Assembly (NCBI GenBank): GCA_023459055.1
Contig: JAEWVR010000003.1
Span: 62,001 to 126,000, forward strand
Source: Fibrobacterota bacterium
GTDB taxonomy: Bacteria; Fibrobacterota; Chitinivibrionia; Chitinivibrionales; Chitinispirillaceae
Reading direction: 5' to 3'
Length of the DNA: 64,000 nt
This document shows, piece by piece, positions 9,510 to 18,504 of the stretch (position 1 is the first letter of the stretch; each line of letters opens with the position of its first letter). Position numbers and translations under genes: made by a program. The notes below the pieces were generated by a model that was not told the DNA's origin, did not search any database, and saw only the letters and a program-made list of their open reading frames with translations.

Positions 9510-10262
9510 ATGGCAAACGACACATTTGCAAAAACGATTATTTCGCAAACAATGGATATAAATCTTTCAAGGGCTGCGGGTTCAGCTCAACAGAAGGAGA
9601 CACTTTCAACGCTCTGCACAGACATCCTTCTGATTGTTATAAAGATGCGTGATGCCGAGGATCTGGGTGATACAGCGCCATTACGAAAACTTATTCAGTA
9701 TTATATCAAGCAATTTGAAAAAAACTGTGCTGTAATTGGAGTCAAACCTGAAACAGTAAATGCAGTAAAATACGCACTTGTCGCTATTCTTGACGAAACA
9801 GTATTATCTAACAGGGGGCCAGCTCGTGAGTTCTGGATCACTAATCCAATGCAGCTTGAACTCTACGGTGATAATATTGCCGGTGAAGGTTTCTACAACA
9901 AACTTGACGCGATGCTTCAGGAACCGGAAAAAAACATCGATGCTCTTGAAGTATTCTATATCTGCCTGTGCCTCGGTTTTCAGGGAAAATATATTCTCGG
10001 GAATGCTGAAGAACGTGAAGCAACTATTACTAAACTCGCTCGCACACTTGTCAAAACAGGAAATCTTAACATTGACACACTTTCTCCACATGCGATACGC
10101 AGAACCGTACTTAAAAAAGTAAGCGGTGTGGAAAAGACCGTGCGAATACCTCTTTGGCTTACAGGTTCGCTGCTCGCCGCAGGCCTGATTTTCGCCTGGA
10201 TCTGGATTAGTTATGAGGCGTCAAATAAAGCATCATTGATAACGGGAATGGTCGGACAGTAA
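9510..10262 (+). CDS. tssL: TssL (DotU/IcmH family), T6SS membrane complex protein
   Basis: TssL is the inner-membrane protein that docks TssK. This copy has 250 residues: a cytoplasmic helical domain with DotU features (YALVAILDETVL, GEGFYNKLD, EVFYICLCLGFQGKY) and one C-terminal membrane span at about 214-236 (LTGSLLAAGLIFAWIWIS), leaving only about 14 periplasmic residues. There is no OmpA-like peptidoglycan-binding extension, so wall anchoring must come from another protein. It follows tssK by 12 nt and converges on a small Cys/His-rich gene 3 nt away. Confidence 0.95.
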   Translation: MANDTFAKTIISQTMDINLSRAAGSAQQKETLSTLCTDILLIVIKMRDAEDLGDTAPLRKLIQYYIKQFEKNCAVIGVKPETVNAVKYALVAILDETVLSNRGPAREFWITNPMQLELYGDNIAGEGFYNKLDAMLQEPEKNIDALEVFYICLCLGFQGKYILGNAEEREATITKLARTLVKTGNLNIDTLSPHAIRRTVLKKVSGVEKTVRIPLWLTGSLLAAGLIFAWIWISYEASNKASLITGMVGQ

Positions 10263-10265
10263 CGA

Positions 10266-10637
10266 TCACTTACCATGATCGTGCCTGCTACGTTTCTTTT
10301 TCTTATGCTTTCTGCAACCGTGCTTTTTATCATGATCATCATCATGATCATCATGTTTCTTTCGTTTTGACTTGAAGGTAACAATCTTATTGTCACTGAA
10401 CAGATTCATCGTTTCATGACCAAAGACAAAAGTCATTTTACCGTGATGCGTGGTTTCAGTGTGCTTTGTAATCGGTGTTTTGCATCCACAATCACACACT
10501 TTTACATACGACTTTTCTTTTCGCATTCCGCAATCAACACATACGCCATCCTTCCAGACATGCTTACCCGGTTCCGGCATCTCGTTTGAAAAAAGTGACA
10601 TCTGAAATGGTTTATAACAGGGAAGCGTTGCTTTCAT
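10266..10637 (-). CDS. Small Cys-rich protein with His/Lys/Asp-rich tail
   Basis: I do not recognise this 123-residue protein as a named family. Its centre has paired cysteines (CVDCG, then CDCGC) spaced like a zinc ribbon. Its last 40 residues are almost all His, Asp, Lys and Arg (for example KKHDDHDDDHDKKH), the composition of a metal- or nucleic-acid-binding tail. There is no signal peptide. It ends 3 nt from tssL on the opposite strand and has its own promoter region on the pst side. The tail is low-complexity sequence, so homology there would be weak evidence. The gene is probably real because the Cys motifs and a plausible ATG are intact. Confidence 0.6.
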   Translation of the reverse strand: MKATLPCYKPFQMSLFSNEMPEPGKHVWKDGVCVDCGMRKEKSYVKVCDCGCKTPITKHTETTHHGKMTFVFGHETMNLFSDNKIVTFKSKRKKHDDHDDDHDKKHGCRKHKKKKRSRHDHGK

Positions 10638-10825
10638 CAGACTGATTCATTTCTCTATACCTTTGGTTTACACAGAATATATGCAGGGACATATTCCACA
10701 ATTGAAAAGTTAATATATTATTCACTAATCAAATAGGCAAGACAGATCATTCCATTTGGACAATCCATTCACACTTACATAACAATTATTCAATAAAAGC
10801 AACTTATAATCTTCAACAAACATTC

Positions 10826-10844
10826 CCCTAACATTTCCCTAACA
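10826..10844 (+). promoter_or_regulatory. Candidate Pho box upstream of pstC
   Basis: Two copies of CCCTAACA occur at 10826-10833 and 10837-10844, an exact 11-bp period, about 60-80 nt before the pstC start. The same paired repeat precedes pstS on the other strand. PhoB/PhoP-type regulators bind tandem half-sites with one-turn spacing, and a phoB gene lies in this operon. Confidence 0.65.
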
Positions 10845-10903
10845 ATATTCACCGATATTCTTCATGTGCCTGACAAAACAGTCTTTTTTACGTTGGATAA
10901 AGT

Positions 10904-12055
10904 ATGATACTAAAAAATATCACAGAAAACTCCGGTACGAATCACAACAATCCTGCATCAGCGCTTATGCTACAGGAAAAAAGGAAAGATCTTCGCAAAA
11001 AAGAACATCGCCCTGCAGAGTTTCTTATTGAACATACTATCCGGATTGTTTCTTTTCTTTCAATAGCATTTATCATGCTTATCTTCATTTTTGTTTTTCG
11101 GGAAGCTGCATCAATTTTTTCACCACATCAGGGTTCCCACACCACAACTGCAGCAACTGAAACATACACTATTGAAACATATGGCGAACCTGAAAATGCA
11201 ATACCAGAAAAATCATCTGTAGAAACCTACGGCGGTGATGATATCGTTGTATTACCATCAATGGAAAGCGCTGTCAGACCAGATGATGAAGCTATACCAA
11301 AATCTTCAATTAAAAATCTCTTCGACAAAATCTGGCAGCCCACCTCGGTAATTCCGAAATATGGCATCTGGCCCCTTCTGGTTGGGAGTTTTAATGTTGC
11401 GTTGTTATCACTTCTGATTGCAGCACCACTGGCTATTCTTGCTGCTCTTTACACTTCAACATTCGCTTCCAATCGTATAAAAGAAATTGTTAAGCCAATT
11501 ATTGAGATACTTGCAGGATTTCCATCAGTAGTGATCGGTTTTATCGCACTTATCGTTTTTGCATCAATACTACAAAGCATCTTTGGCTTACAATACCGGT
11601 TGAATGCCTTCACCGGCGGTATAGCGATGGCAATTGCAATTATTCCAGTGATTTTTACAATCTCCGAGGATGCAATTAACGCTGTCCCCCGATCATACGT
11701 TGATGCGAGCCTTGCTCTTGGTGCAGAAAAATGGGAAACCGCTGTTTTTGTGGTCCTTCCTGCGGCTGTTCCTGGAATTTTTGCAGCCATTCTTCTTGGC
11801 ATAGGACGTGCAATAGGTGAAACGATGATTGTCTTAATGGCAACCGGTAATGCTGCATTTGCATCATTTAATCCCTTTGAACCGGTTCGTACTATGTCAG
11901 CAACCATTGGAGCAGAGATGGCTGAGGTTGTTTTTGGTGACTTTCATTATAGTGTGCTTTTCTTTATTGGTATAATACTTTTTGCAATCTCATTTTTAAT
12001 TAATCTTACAGCAGAAACAGTTGTCAGAAAACTGGTGATGAGGCAGTTTAAATGA
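10904..12055 (+). CDS. pstC: Phosphate ABC transporter permease PstC
   Basis: PstC is one of the two membrane subunits of the high-affinity phosphate importer. The 383-residue protein has an N-terminal span at about 46-68, then an unusually long Thr/Glu-rich loop of roughly 75 residues (with repeats of ETYG). The typical permease core follows: LLVGSFNVALLSLLIAAP, the EAA loop DASLALGAEKWETAVFVVLP, and GRAIGETMIVLMATGN. The loop is longer than in E. coli PstC. The stop overlaps the pstA start (ATGA), so translation is coupled. Paired CCCTAACA repeats upstream suggest PhoB control. Confidence 0.95.
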   Translation: MILKNITENSGTNHNNPASALMLQEKRKDLRKKEHRPAEFLIEHTIRIVSFLSIAFIMLIFIFVFREAASIFSPHQGSHTTTAATETYTIETYGEPENAIPEKSSVETYGGDDIVVLPSMESAVRPDDEAIPKSSIKNLFDKIWQPTSVIPKYGIWPLLVGSFNVALLSLLIAAPLAILAALYTSTFASNRIKEIVKPIIEILAGFPSVVIGFIALIVFASILQSIFGLQYRLNAFTGGIAMAIAIIPVIFTISEDAINAVPRSYVDASLALGAEKWETAVFVVLPAAVPGIFAAILLGIGRAIGETMIVLMATGNAAFASFNPFEPVRTMSATIGAEMAEVVFGDFHYSVLFFIGIILFAISFLINLTAETVVRKLVMRQFK

Positions 12056-12957
12056 AAGTAATCTATAAACCGTTTTTACGTATAGCAATTCCTGGTATCA
12101 GCGGACTTGCTGTGTTGACAATCATAGCAACGGTTTTCTCTCTTATACTGTTAATCGCCATAAACGGTATACCGGGTATATCCTGGAAATTTCTTACTGA
12201 AGCGCCATCAGACGGAATGACCGGAGGAGGTATTTTTCCGGCTATCGTGGGAACTTTTTTCCTTGTAATTCTTATGTCAATTATCGGCGTCCCGATAGGC
12301 ACAATCACCGCACTGTTTCTATCTGAATATGTCGAAAAAGATTCATGGATTGTAAAAACAATCCGATTTGCAGTTAATACGCTCGCCGGTATTCCATCAA
12401 TCGTCTTTGGCCTTTTCGGACTTGGCTTTTTTGTCCAGTTTGTCGGAAGTGGTATGGATCAGCTTGCAGGAGGTCACACCGTTCGCTGGGGGCAGCCAAA
12501 CATACTATGGGCAAGTATCACCATGGCGGTATTGACACTGCCTGTTGTTATTGTAGCTGTTGAGGAGGCGATCAGAACTGTACCACGCGATTTACGTGAT
12601 GCAAGCCTTGCCCTTGGTGCTACAAAGTGGGAAACAATTGTAAAAGTGGTTTTACCCGGATGCAGTACAGGAATTCTTACAGGAACAATACTTGCGATCA
12701 GCCGTGGAGCCGGTGAAGTAGCACCTATTCTTTTTACCGGAGCAGCATATTTTCTACCGGAACTTCCGGATTCACTCACAGATCAGTTTATGAATCTGGG
12801 GTATCACGTATATATTATGGCAACGCAATCACCTGATGTTGACGCAACAAAAGGGATTCAATATTCAACAACGCTTGTGCTGCTTGCAATGACATTTGCT
12901 TTTAATTTACTTGCAATTATATTCAGATACAGAGTTCGAAAGAAAAGGATTGCCTGA
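12052..12957 (+). CDS. pstA: Phosphate ABC transporter permease PstA
   Basis: This is the second membrane subunit of the Pst importer: 301 residues, about six spans. It has the family motifs GGIFPAIVGTFFLVILM, TLAGIPSIVFGLFGLGFFV, the EAA loop DASLALGATKWETIVKVVLP, and SRGAGEVAPILFTGAAY. It overlaps pstC by 4 nt and is followed 26 nt later by phoB. Length and motifs match the family. Confidence 0.96.
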   Translation: MKVIYKPFLRIAIPGISGLAVLTIIATVFSLILLIAINGIPGISWKFLTEAPSDGMTGGGIFPAIVGTFFLVILMSIIGVPIGTITALFLSEYVEKDSWIVKTIRFAVNTLAGIPSIVFGLFGLGFFVQFVGSGMDQLAGGHTVRWGQPNILWASITMAVLTLPVVIVAVEEAIRTVPRDLRDASLALGATKWETIVKVVLPGCSTGILTGTILAISRGAGEVAPILFTGAAYFLPELPDSLTDQFMNLGYHVYIMATQSPDVDATKGIQYSTTLVLLAMTFAFNLLAIIFRYRVRKKRIA

Positions 12958-12983
12958 TTATTACCTGACAGGGAGTATAACCG

Positions 12984-13673
12984 ATGGCACATGAAAAAAT
13001 TCTTGTTATTGAAGACGATGATGACATCCAGGAACTGATGAAACATCATTTGTCAAAAGAGGGATACAGAGTAAGCCTTGCTGCTACCGGAGAAGAAGGT
13101 GCAAGTAAAGTTGCAAAAGAGCCGTACGACTGCGTTCTGTTGGATCTTATGCTCCCCGGTATGGATGGTCTTGATGTTTGCAAGCTGATGAAAAAAAACC
13201 CGAAACTTCAGAGTATTCCAGTGATCATGGTCACGGCAAAAGGTGAAGAATCCGATATCGTCAGTGGACTGGAACTTGGAGCGGATGATTATATTCTGAA
13301 ACCATTCAGCCCCAAAGTACTTATTGCAAGAGTACGTGCAACACTTCGCAGAAAGTCAAGAGAGATGTACAATGGGGACATTATCCTGCAGGTGCGTAAT
13401 ATTGAGATTCACCCGGGAAAACACGAAGTAACCATTGATGGAGAACGGCTTGATCTGACACATATGGAGTTTCAGGTACTACATCTTCTCGCAAGTCAAC
13501 CTGGGTGGGTATTCACACGTAATCAGATTATTGACAATGTGCGGGATGATAACTATCAGGTTACCGACCGGTCGGTTGATGTTGTTATTGTTGGATTGAG
13601 ACGGAAATTGGGTAGTGCAGGCGATTTTATCGAAACAGTACGCGGTGTCGGATACCGCTTCCTTGAACAATAA
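12984..13673 (+). CDS. phoB: PhoB-type response regulator
   Basis: This is an OmpR/PhoB-family regulator of 229 residues: a receiver domain (1-120) with acidic cluster EDDDD, phospho-acceptor D54 in CVLLDLMLPGMDG and the conserved Lys in DDYILKPFSP, followed by a winged-helix DNA-binding domain (about 130-229, RSVDVVIVGLRRKLG and VRGVGYRF). It lies between pstA and phoR, so it is almost certainly the phosphate-starvation activator. It is expected to bind the CCCTAACA repeats upstream of pstC and pstS. Confidence 0.94.
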   Translation: MAHEKILVIEDDDDIQELMKHHLSKEGYRVSLAATGEEGASKVAKEPYDCVLLDLMLPGMDGLDVCKLMKKNPKLQSIPVIMVTAKGEESDIVSGLELGADDYILKPFSPKVLIARVRATLRRKSREMYNGDIILQVRNIEIHPGKHEVTIDGERLDLTHMEFQVLHLLASQPGWVFTRNQIIDNVRDDNYQVTDRSVDVVIVGLRRKLGSAGDFIETVRGVGYRFLEQ

Positions 13674-13691
13674 AAAAGGCATCCTGTTAAA

Positions 13692-15488
13692 ATGATACGA
13701 AACCGGTTGGGCTGGCAATTTTTTCTTATCTGTTTTCTGATCACAGCATTCTCGCTGTGGTTTACCATGTGGTATTCATTGCATATTTACAAACAAAACT
13801 ATCTTGCAACAATTACAGAAACAGTTGCTAAACAAGCAAAACTGCTATCCCGTGAATTCAGTACTCTTTTAACAGGTAATGAAAAAATCAGGGCAATTGA
13901 TTCAATCTGTGATGAGCGCGGGAGTGATATCGATTACCGTCTTACAGTCATTTTACCTGATGGTAAAGTAGCTGGAGATTCCAAAGCGGATCCTGATACA
14001 TTGGACAACCATAAAAACCGTCCGGAAATCGGCCAGGCACTTCAGGGGAGAACCGATAAGGAGATTCGCTACAGTACGACACTAAAAGAAGATTTGTTGT
14101 ATTATGCATCACCAATTTTTACAGATGACAACATTGTTATAGGCGTACTCAGGATATCTGTACCTCTTGGAACAATTAAGAAGCATGAAAACATGTTCTA
14201 TCACAGACTTTTTATTGTGTCTAGCATTGTCTTTGTGATTCTCGGATTCACGATATTAGTTTTTACTTCTATTTTAAGTAAACCGATCAGGTTGATGCGT
14301 GCAGGGGCACTTCGCTTTGCATCAGGTGATTTTACTACTAAACTGACAATCCCTAAAAGTGAAGAACTCGGGGAACTTGCCCGTACGCTTAATTCAATGG
14401 CGGAATCTCTTGATGAACGTATTCAAACAATAACCCGTCAGAAAAATGAACTCAATGCTATTCTGGGAAGTCTTAATGAGGGCGTTATTGCAGTTGACAA
14501 CAACGAACGTATTATTTCCCTTAATCCCGCCGCTGCACGCATCCTTAACATTGAACAGGAAAACGCTCCGGGCTTTCTTATCCCCGAAGTAGTACGCAAC
14601 AGTTCACTTCAAAAGTTTCTTGTATCTTCATTGTCAAGCATTGAACGAATTGAAACAGTATTCTCATTATCAACACCCGATGGCGATATAACAATACAGG
14701 CGTATGGTACCCTGCTACAAGACCACACAATGCAGCCTCAGGGTGCAGTGCTTGTCCTGAATGATATAACCCGCATTAAGAAACTGGAAAATATCCGTAA
14801 GGATTTTGTTGCCAACGTCTCCCACGAACTCCGTACACCACTTACATCAATTAAAGGATTTGTTGAGACCATCCGATGCGGCGAATATCAACTACCCGAT
14901 GATGTCAACCGGTTTCTTGATATTATTTCATCAAAAACAGATAATCTCTGTTCTATAGTTGAAGACATCCTCACTCTTTCATCAATAGAACGCGACAATG
15001 AACACCGTGAGATCAGCATGGTGTATTGCAATATTAAAAGTATACTCCAGGATGCGGTAAGCACCTGTCACTACAAGGCTATACAGAAAAAGATAACCAT
15101 CAAGCTGTCCTGCCCGGCAGAGTTGCATAGCTGTGTCAATGCACCGCTTCTTGAACAGGCCGTAGTCAACCTTCTTGACAATGCAATCAAATACAGTAAC
15201 GAAAACACCGAAATATTGATTGAAACACTTACACTGGATAATGAATTTACAATAAGGGTGACGGATCACGGTTGCGGTATCGCGGAGGAACACCAGGGCA
15301 GAGTTTTTGAACGATTCTATCGAGTTGACAAAGCACGAAGCAGAAAACTCGGTGGTACCGGTCTTGGCCTTAGTATTGTCAAGAACATTGCCACCGCACA
15401 TGGCGGAAATGTTCTTGTGCACAGTAAAACCGGGGAAGGCAGCACGTTTGAGATCAGCCTGCCAATTGTCAAGCTTGAAAAGGAATAA
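13692..15488 (+). CDS. phoR: PhoR-type sensor histidine kinase
   Basis: The 598-residue kinase has an N-terminal span, a periplasmic or extracytoplasmic sensor domain (about 35-160), a second span at about 170-192 and a HAMP linker (about 195-250). A PAS domain follows (about 255-360), then HisKA with VSHELRTPLTSIKGF containing the phospho-His, and HATPase_c (NLLDNAIKY, DHGCGIAEEH, GGTGLGLSIVKN). The large sensor domain makes it like the Bacillus/Clostridium PhoR form rather than the short E. coli form. It sits 18 nt after phoB and 3 nt before pstB. It would phosphorylate PhoB in low phosphate, restrained by PstSCAB-PhoU. Confidence 0.94.
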   Translation: MIRNRLGWQFFLICFLITAFSLWFTMWYSLHIYKQNYLATITETVAKQAKLLSREFSTLLTGNEKIRAIDSICDERGSDIDYRLTVILPDGKVAGDSKADPDTLDNHKNRPEIGQALQGRTDKEIRYSTTLKEDLLYYASPIFTDDNIVIGVLRISVPLGTIKKHENMFYHRLFIVSSIVFVILGFTILVFTSILSKPIRLMRAGALRFASGDFTTKLTIPKSEELGELARTLNSMAESLDERIQTITRQKNELNAILGSLNEGVIAVDNNERIISLNPAAARILNIEQENAPGFLIPEVVRNSSLQKFLVSSLSSIERIETVFSLSTPDGDITIQAYGTLLQDHTMQPQGAVLVLNDITRIKKLENIRKDFVANVSHELRTPLTSIKGFVETIRCGEYQLPDDVNRFLDIISSKTDNLCSIVEDILTLSSIERDNEHREISMVYCNIKSILQDAVSTCHYKAIQKKITIKLSCPAELHSCVNAPLLEQAVVNLLDNAIKYSNENTEILIETLTLDNEFTIRVTDHGCGIAEEHQGRVFERFYRVDKARSRKLGGTGLGLSIVKNIATAHGGNVLVHSKTGEGSTFEISLPIVKLEKE

Positions 15489-15491
15489 CCT

Positions 15492-16265
15492 ATGGACTCG
15501 ACACAGATAACAAATCCTAAAATCAAAAGTGAACACTTGAATTTTTTCTATGGGCCAAGTCAGGCACTGTATGATATCAGCATGTCTATACCGGAAAAGA
15601 GTGTTACTGCATTCATTGGACCATCAGGGTGCGGCAAGTCCACGTTTTTGCGAACTTTAAACAGAATGAATGATACAATACCCAACACCCGTGTTGAAGG
15701 AACTGTATCACTTGATAATGTCAACATTTATGCTAAGGATATAAACGTTGTAACATTGCGTAAACGGGTCGGGATGATTTTTCAGAAATCAAATCCCTTT
15801 CCTAAGTCAATCTTTGATAATATTGCCTATGGCCCGCGTCTTCAGGGTATTTCTGACAAAACTACGCTTGACGCAATAGTTGAAACATGCCTAATCAACG
15901 CAGCCTTATGGGACGAAGTAAAGGACAAACTTGACAAAAGCGCACTGGCACTTTCCGGTGGTCAACAGCAGCGTCTCTGCATTGCGCGGGCACTTGCTGT
16001 CCAACCCGAAATTCTGCTCATGGATGAACCCGCAAGTGCTCTTGATCCGATATCGACATCAAAGATTGAAGATCTCGTATATGAACTGAAAAAATCATTT
16101 ACAATCATTATCGTAACCCATAATATGCAGCAGGCCGCACGAATCAGTGACTATACTGCATTTTTCTATATGGGAAAACTCATTGAGTTTGGTACAACCG
16201 ATACCATTTTTACAGCTCCCAAAGTCAAACAGACCGAGGATTATGTAACCGGCCGGTTCGGTTGA
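15492..16265 (+). CDS. pstB: Phosphate ABC transporter ATP-binding protein PstB
   Basis: PstB is the ATPase of the Pst importer (257 residues). Visible are Walker A (GPSGCGKST), the PstB-specific LRTLNRMND, the signature LSGGQQQRLCIARAL, Walker B with ILLMDEPASALDP and the switch His in VTHNMQQAARISDYTAFFYMG. It starts 3 nt after phoR and is followed 69 nt later by phoU. The order pstC-pstA-phoB-phoR-pstB-phoU places the two-component genes between permease and ATPase. Confidence 0.97.
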   Translation: MDSTQITNPKIKSEHLNFFYGPSQALYDISMSIPEKSVTAFIGPSGCGKSTFLRTLNRMNDTIPNTRVEGTVSLDNVNIYAKDINVVTLRKRVGMIFQKSNPFPKSIFDNIAYGPRLQGISDKTTLDAIVETCLINAALWDEVKDKLDKSALALSGGQQQRLCIARALAVQPEILLMDEPASALDPISTSKIEDLVYELKKSFTIIIVTHNMQQAARISDYTAFFYMGKLIEFGTTDTIFTAPKVKQTEDYVTGRFG

Positions 16266-16334
16266 TCGCAAAAATGTTTTGTATAGTGGGAGTAATTTTT
16301 TAATAGTGTATAACCAATTCCAGGGAGAGACAAT

Positions 16335-17015
16335 ATGTTACTAAGGGCATCAAAAGAAGTTGAACATATAAAAACGATGGTTTTAAAAATGGCGACACTT
16401 GCAGAAGAGTCTGTGCGGGATGCTACTGAATCATTTATGAAATGCGATACGGAGATTGCACAACGCACGATTGAACGGGACTCCGAAATTAATCAGGCTG
16501 AGATGAATATTGACAAAGAAGTTTTCCAGTGTCTTGCACTTAAAGCCCCTGTTGCCGGCGATCTGCGTCTTCTGTTTTCAATTCAAAAAATCAACAAAGA
16601 TCTTGAGCGTATCGGGGATCATGCGGTTAATATTTCTCAGGCAGCTATTAACTGCTTTGGCTTTGGTAAACCGATCGTAAGTGCGCAGATCCGGCTTATG
16701 TCATCACTTACCAATACAATGTTATCTGATGCCATATCATGTTTTTCAAAAACAGATTCACAGCTTGCGTTAAATGTTCTTGAGCATGATGATCAGGTGG
16801 ATGATCTTAACAGAGCCATGACCAGAGAAGTTATTACTCTTGTAAAGCAGGACATAACATCCATAGAGGCATCGCTGGAACTGTTGAGAGTAAGTAAAAA
16901 CCTTGAAAGAATTGCCGATCTATCAACCAATATTGCAGAGGATGTAATTTTCCATGCAAAGGCGCTTGATGTCAAGCATCGCAATATGTCTGAGCAATTA
17001 CTCGATCAGGAATAG
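16335..17015 (+). CDS. phoU: PhoU phosphate signalling protein
   Basis: PhoU is a metal-binding helical-bundle protein that couples Pst transport to PhoR. The 226 residues show the two PhoU repeats with the E/D-rich motifs DSEINQAEMNID and RDLERIGDHAVNIS-like segments (DLERIGDHAVNIS, NLERIADLSTNIAED). AGGGAGAG lies 6 nt before the start. It is the last gene of the rightward unit and converges on pstS, with a hairpin between. Confidence 0.96.
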   Translation: MLLRASKEVEHIKTMVLKMATLAEESVRDATESFMKCDTEIAQRTIERDSEINQAEMNIDKEVFQCLALKAPVAGDLRLLFSIQKINKDLERIGDHAVNISQAAINCFGFGKPIVSAQIRLMSSLTNTMLSDAISCFSKTDSQLALNVLEHDDQVDDLNRAMTREVITLVKQDITSIEASLELLRVSKNLERIADLSTNIAEDVIFHAKALDVKHRNMSEQLLDQE

Positions 17016-17091
17016 ATGACCCGATTCTTTCCTTGTGCCTTTGCCTGTAACAGTCACTGATCTGCCAGAGTAAGAAGCCGGTTTGAAAAAC

Positions 17092-17131
17092 GAAATAGTT
17101 GGTGCGTATCGCACTGCGCACCAACTATTTC
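17092..17131. terminator. Bidirectional terminator between phoU and pstS
   Basis: A perfect 15-bp stem (GAAATAGTTGGTGCG / CGCACCAACTATTTC) with a 10-nt loop lies between the convergent phoU and pstS stop codons. U-rich sequence is only modest on either side, but position and stem strength support termination. Confidence 0.75.
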
Positions 17132-17139
17132 TATTATCA

Positions 17140-17976
17140 CTACTTTAACGGGAAATAGCCTACATTTGAAACGATAGACTGTCCCTCGCTGCTTAAAATC
17201 CAGTCAATAAACTTTTTCATATCACCTTCAGGTCTTTTAAGCACATACAGATACAGATACCGTGATACAGGATATTTCCCGCTTTTAATATTTTCCTCGG
17301 TCGGAAGCACACCCTCAACTGAAGCATCTTTCTTGACTTTTGCCAATTTGATACCTTTACTGTATGCTGTACCGCCATACCCGATTCCGTGTTTGTCTTT
17401 TCCGACAGCATTAACAACCGCAGCAGTTCCAGGAAGTGTTTGTACCTGGAGCGCAAAGTCATTATTCTGCAGGACATGTTCTTTAAAAAACTCATAGGTC
17501 CCGGAACTGTTTTCGCGTCCATACACTATTATTTTTGCATCCAGCCCACCCACTTCTTTCCAGTTGGTGATTTTACCTGTATAGATATCTTTAATCTGCA
17601 CAATTGTCAGTTCGTCCACACCATTTGCCTCATTCAGATACACTGCGATTCCGTCAATAGCAGTTTTTATCTCAATAGGTGTTGCATTAAATTTTTCCTT
17701 GATTTGAGCAATCTCTTTATCTTTAATCGGACGGGATGCATTGCAGATATCTGTTGTACCATTGATCAGCGCAGCAAATCCGGTACCGCTGCCGCCACCG
17801 GTTACCTGTACTGATATATCAGCATTTTTTTTCATAAATACTTCAGCCCATTTCTGAGCAAGTATTACCATAGTATCAGAACCTTTTACCGTGATTTTTG
17901 ACTGCCCCGCAGCAAATATTGTCGCTGCAACACCCACAGCAATAATCGCTGGCAGTAATAGTTTCTTCATAATCAT
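17140..17976 (-). CDS. pstS: Phosphate-binding protein PstS
   Basis: PstS is the extracytoplasmic phosphate receptor. After a signal peptide (MIMKKLLLPAIIAVGVAATIF), the mature protein has the phosphate-site motifs TVKGSDTM, QVTGGGSGTGFAALINGTTDICNASR (read in pieces) and YGRENSSGTYEFFKEHVL. I start it at ATG 17974-17976, which has GGGAGGG just upstream; ATG at 17968-17970 is equally possible. Longer in-frame starts would add a non-signal-like leader. There is no lipobox Cys. It is convergent to the pst-pho operon rather than first in it, and has its own copy of the CCCTAACA repeats. Confidence 0.94.
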   Translation of the reverse strand: MIMKKLLLPAIIAVGVAATIFAAGQSKITVKGSDTMVILAQKWAEVFMKKNADISVQVTGGGSGTGFAALINGTTDICNASRPIKDKEIAQIKEKFNATPIEIKTAIDGIAVYLNEANGVDELTIVQIKDIYTGKITNWKEVGGLDAKIIVYGRENSSGTYEFFKEHVLQNNDFALQVQTLPGTAAVVNAVGKDKHGIGYGGTAYSKGIKLAKVKKDASVEGVLPTEENIKSGKYPVSRYLYLYVLKRPEGDMKKFIDWILSSEGQSIVSNVGYFPLK

Positions 17977-18065
17977 AAAACCCTCCCGTTTATTAGGAAA
18001 TTGTAAGGTATGTATTCTCCAACTACCTTGTTTATACAAAATATCACAAAAAACAATTCGGGAAT

Positions 18066-18095
18066 TATTAAAGTTTTGTTAGGGAATTGTTAGAA
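18066..18095 (-). promoter_or_regulatory. Candidate Pho box upstream of pstS
   Basis: Read on the minus strand, TTCTAACA (18088-18095), CCCTAACA (18077-18084) and a degenerate CTTTAATA (18066-18073) follow each other with an 11-bp period, about 90-120 nt upstream of pstS. The central copy is identical to both pstC copies. Confidence 0.65.
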
Positions 18096-18146
18096 TTTGC
18101 GACAATATCCATCAGAACCACCATCGCTTATCATCACCGGTAATAT

Positions 18147-18374
18147 TTACTTCTGTTCACTCTTGAAATGTAAATACAAATCTTCCACTTTTTTCCTGGC
18201 CCATGGAGTTGTTCGTAAAAATTTCAGACTCGATTTGATACTCGGATCACTTAAAAAACACTGAATGCGAATCATGCTCCCAAGCTCCTCCCAGCCGTAA
18301 TGTTCTACAAGTTCAGTGAGAAGCGTCTCCAGGGTGACACCATGAAGAGGGTCTTTTGGATGTTGATTAGTCAT
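18147..18374 (-). CDS. VF530 family small DNA-binding protein (DUF2132)
   Basis: This 75-residue protein matches the VF530/DUF2132 family along its whole length: DPLHGVTLETLLTELVEHYGW, then MIRIQCFLSDPSIKSSLKFL and TPWARKKVEDLYL (quoted in pieces). Members are small helical proteins with a reported double-stranded DNA-binding fold; the cellular role is unknown. The start at 18372-18374 gives the normal family length; an in-frame upstream extension is not conserved-looking. It is downstream of the pyrophosphatase gene on the same strand, separated by a REP-like element. Confidence 0.88.
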   Translation of the reverse strand: MTNQHPKDPLHGVTLETLLTELVEHYGWEELGSMIRIQCFLSDPSIKSSLKFLRTTPWARKKVEDLYLHFKSEQK

Positions 18375-18504
18375 AGTGCTGCCTGCATTCTTGTTATAGA
18401 GAAATGATTTACTGCAATATACAAAAATTTGCCCTTTATGTGAAGATAAATAAATCAGCAACAGCGACACACAGATCACTGAGCTCCCATTTTTTTTATT
18501 ATTA

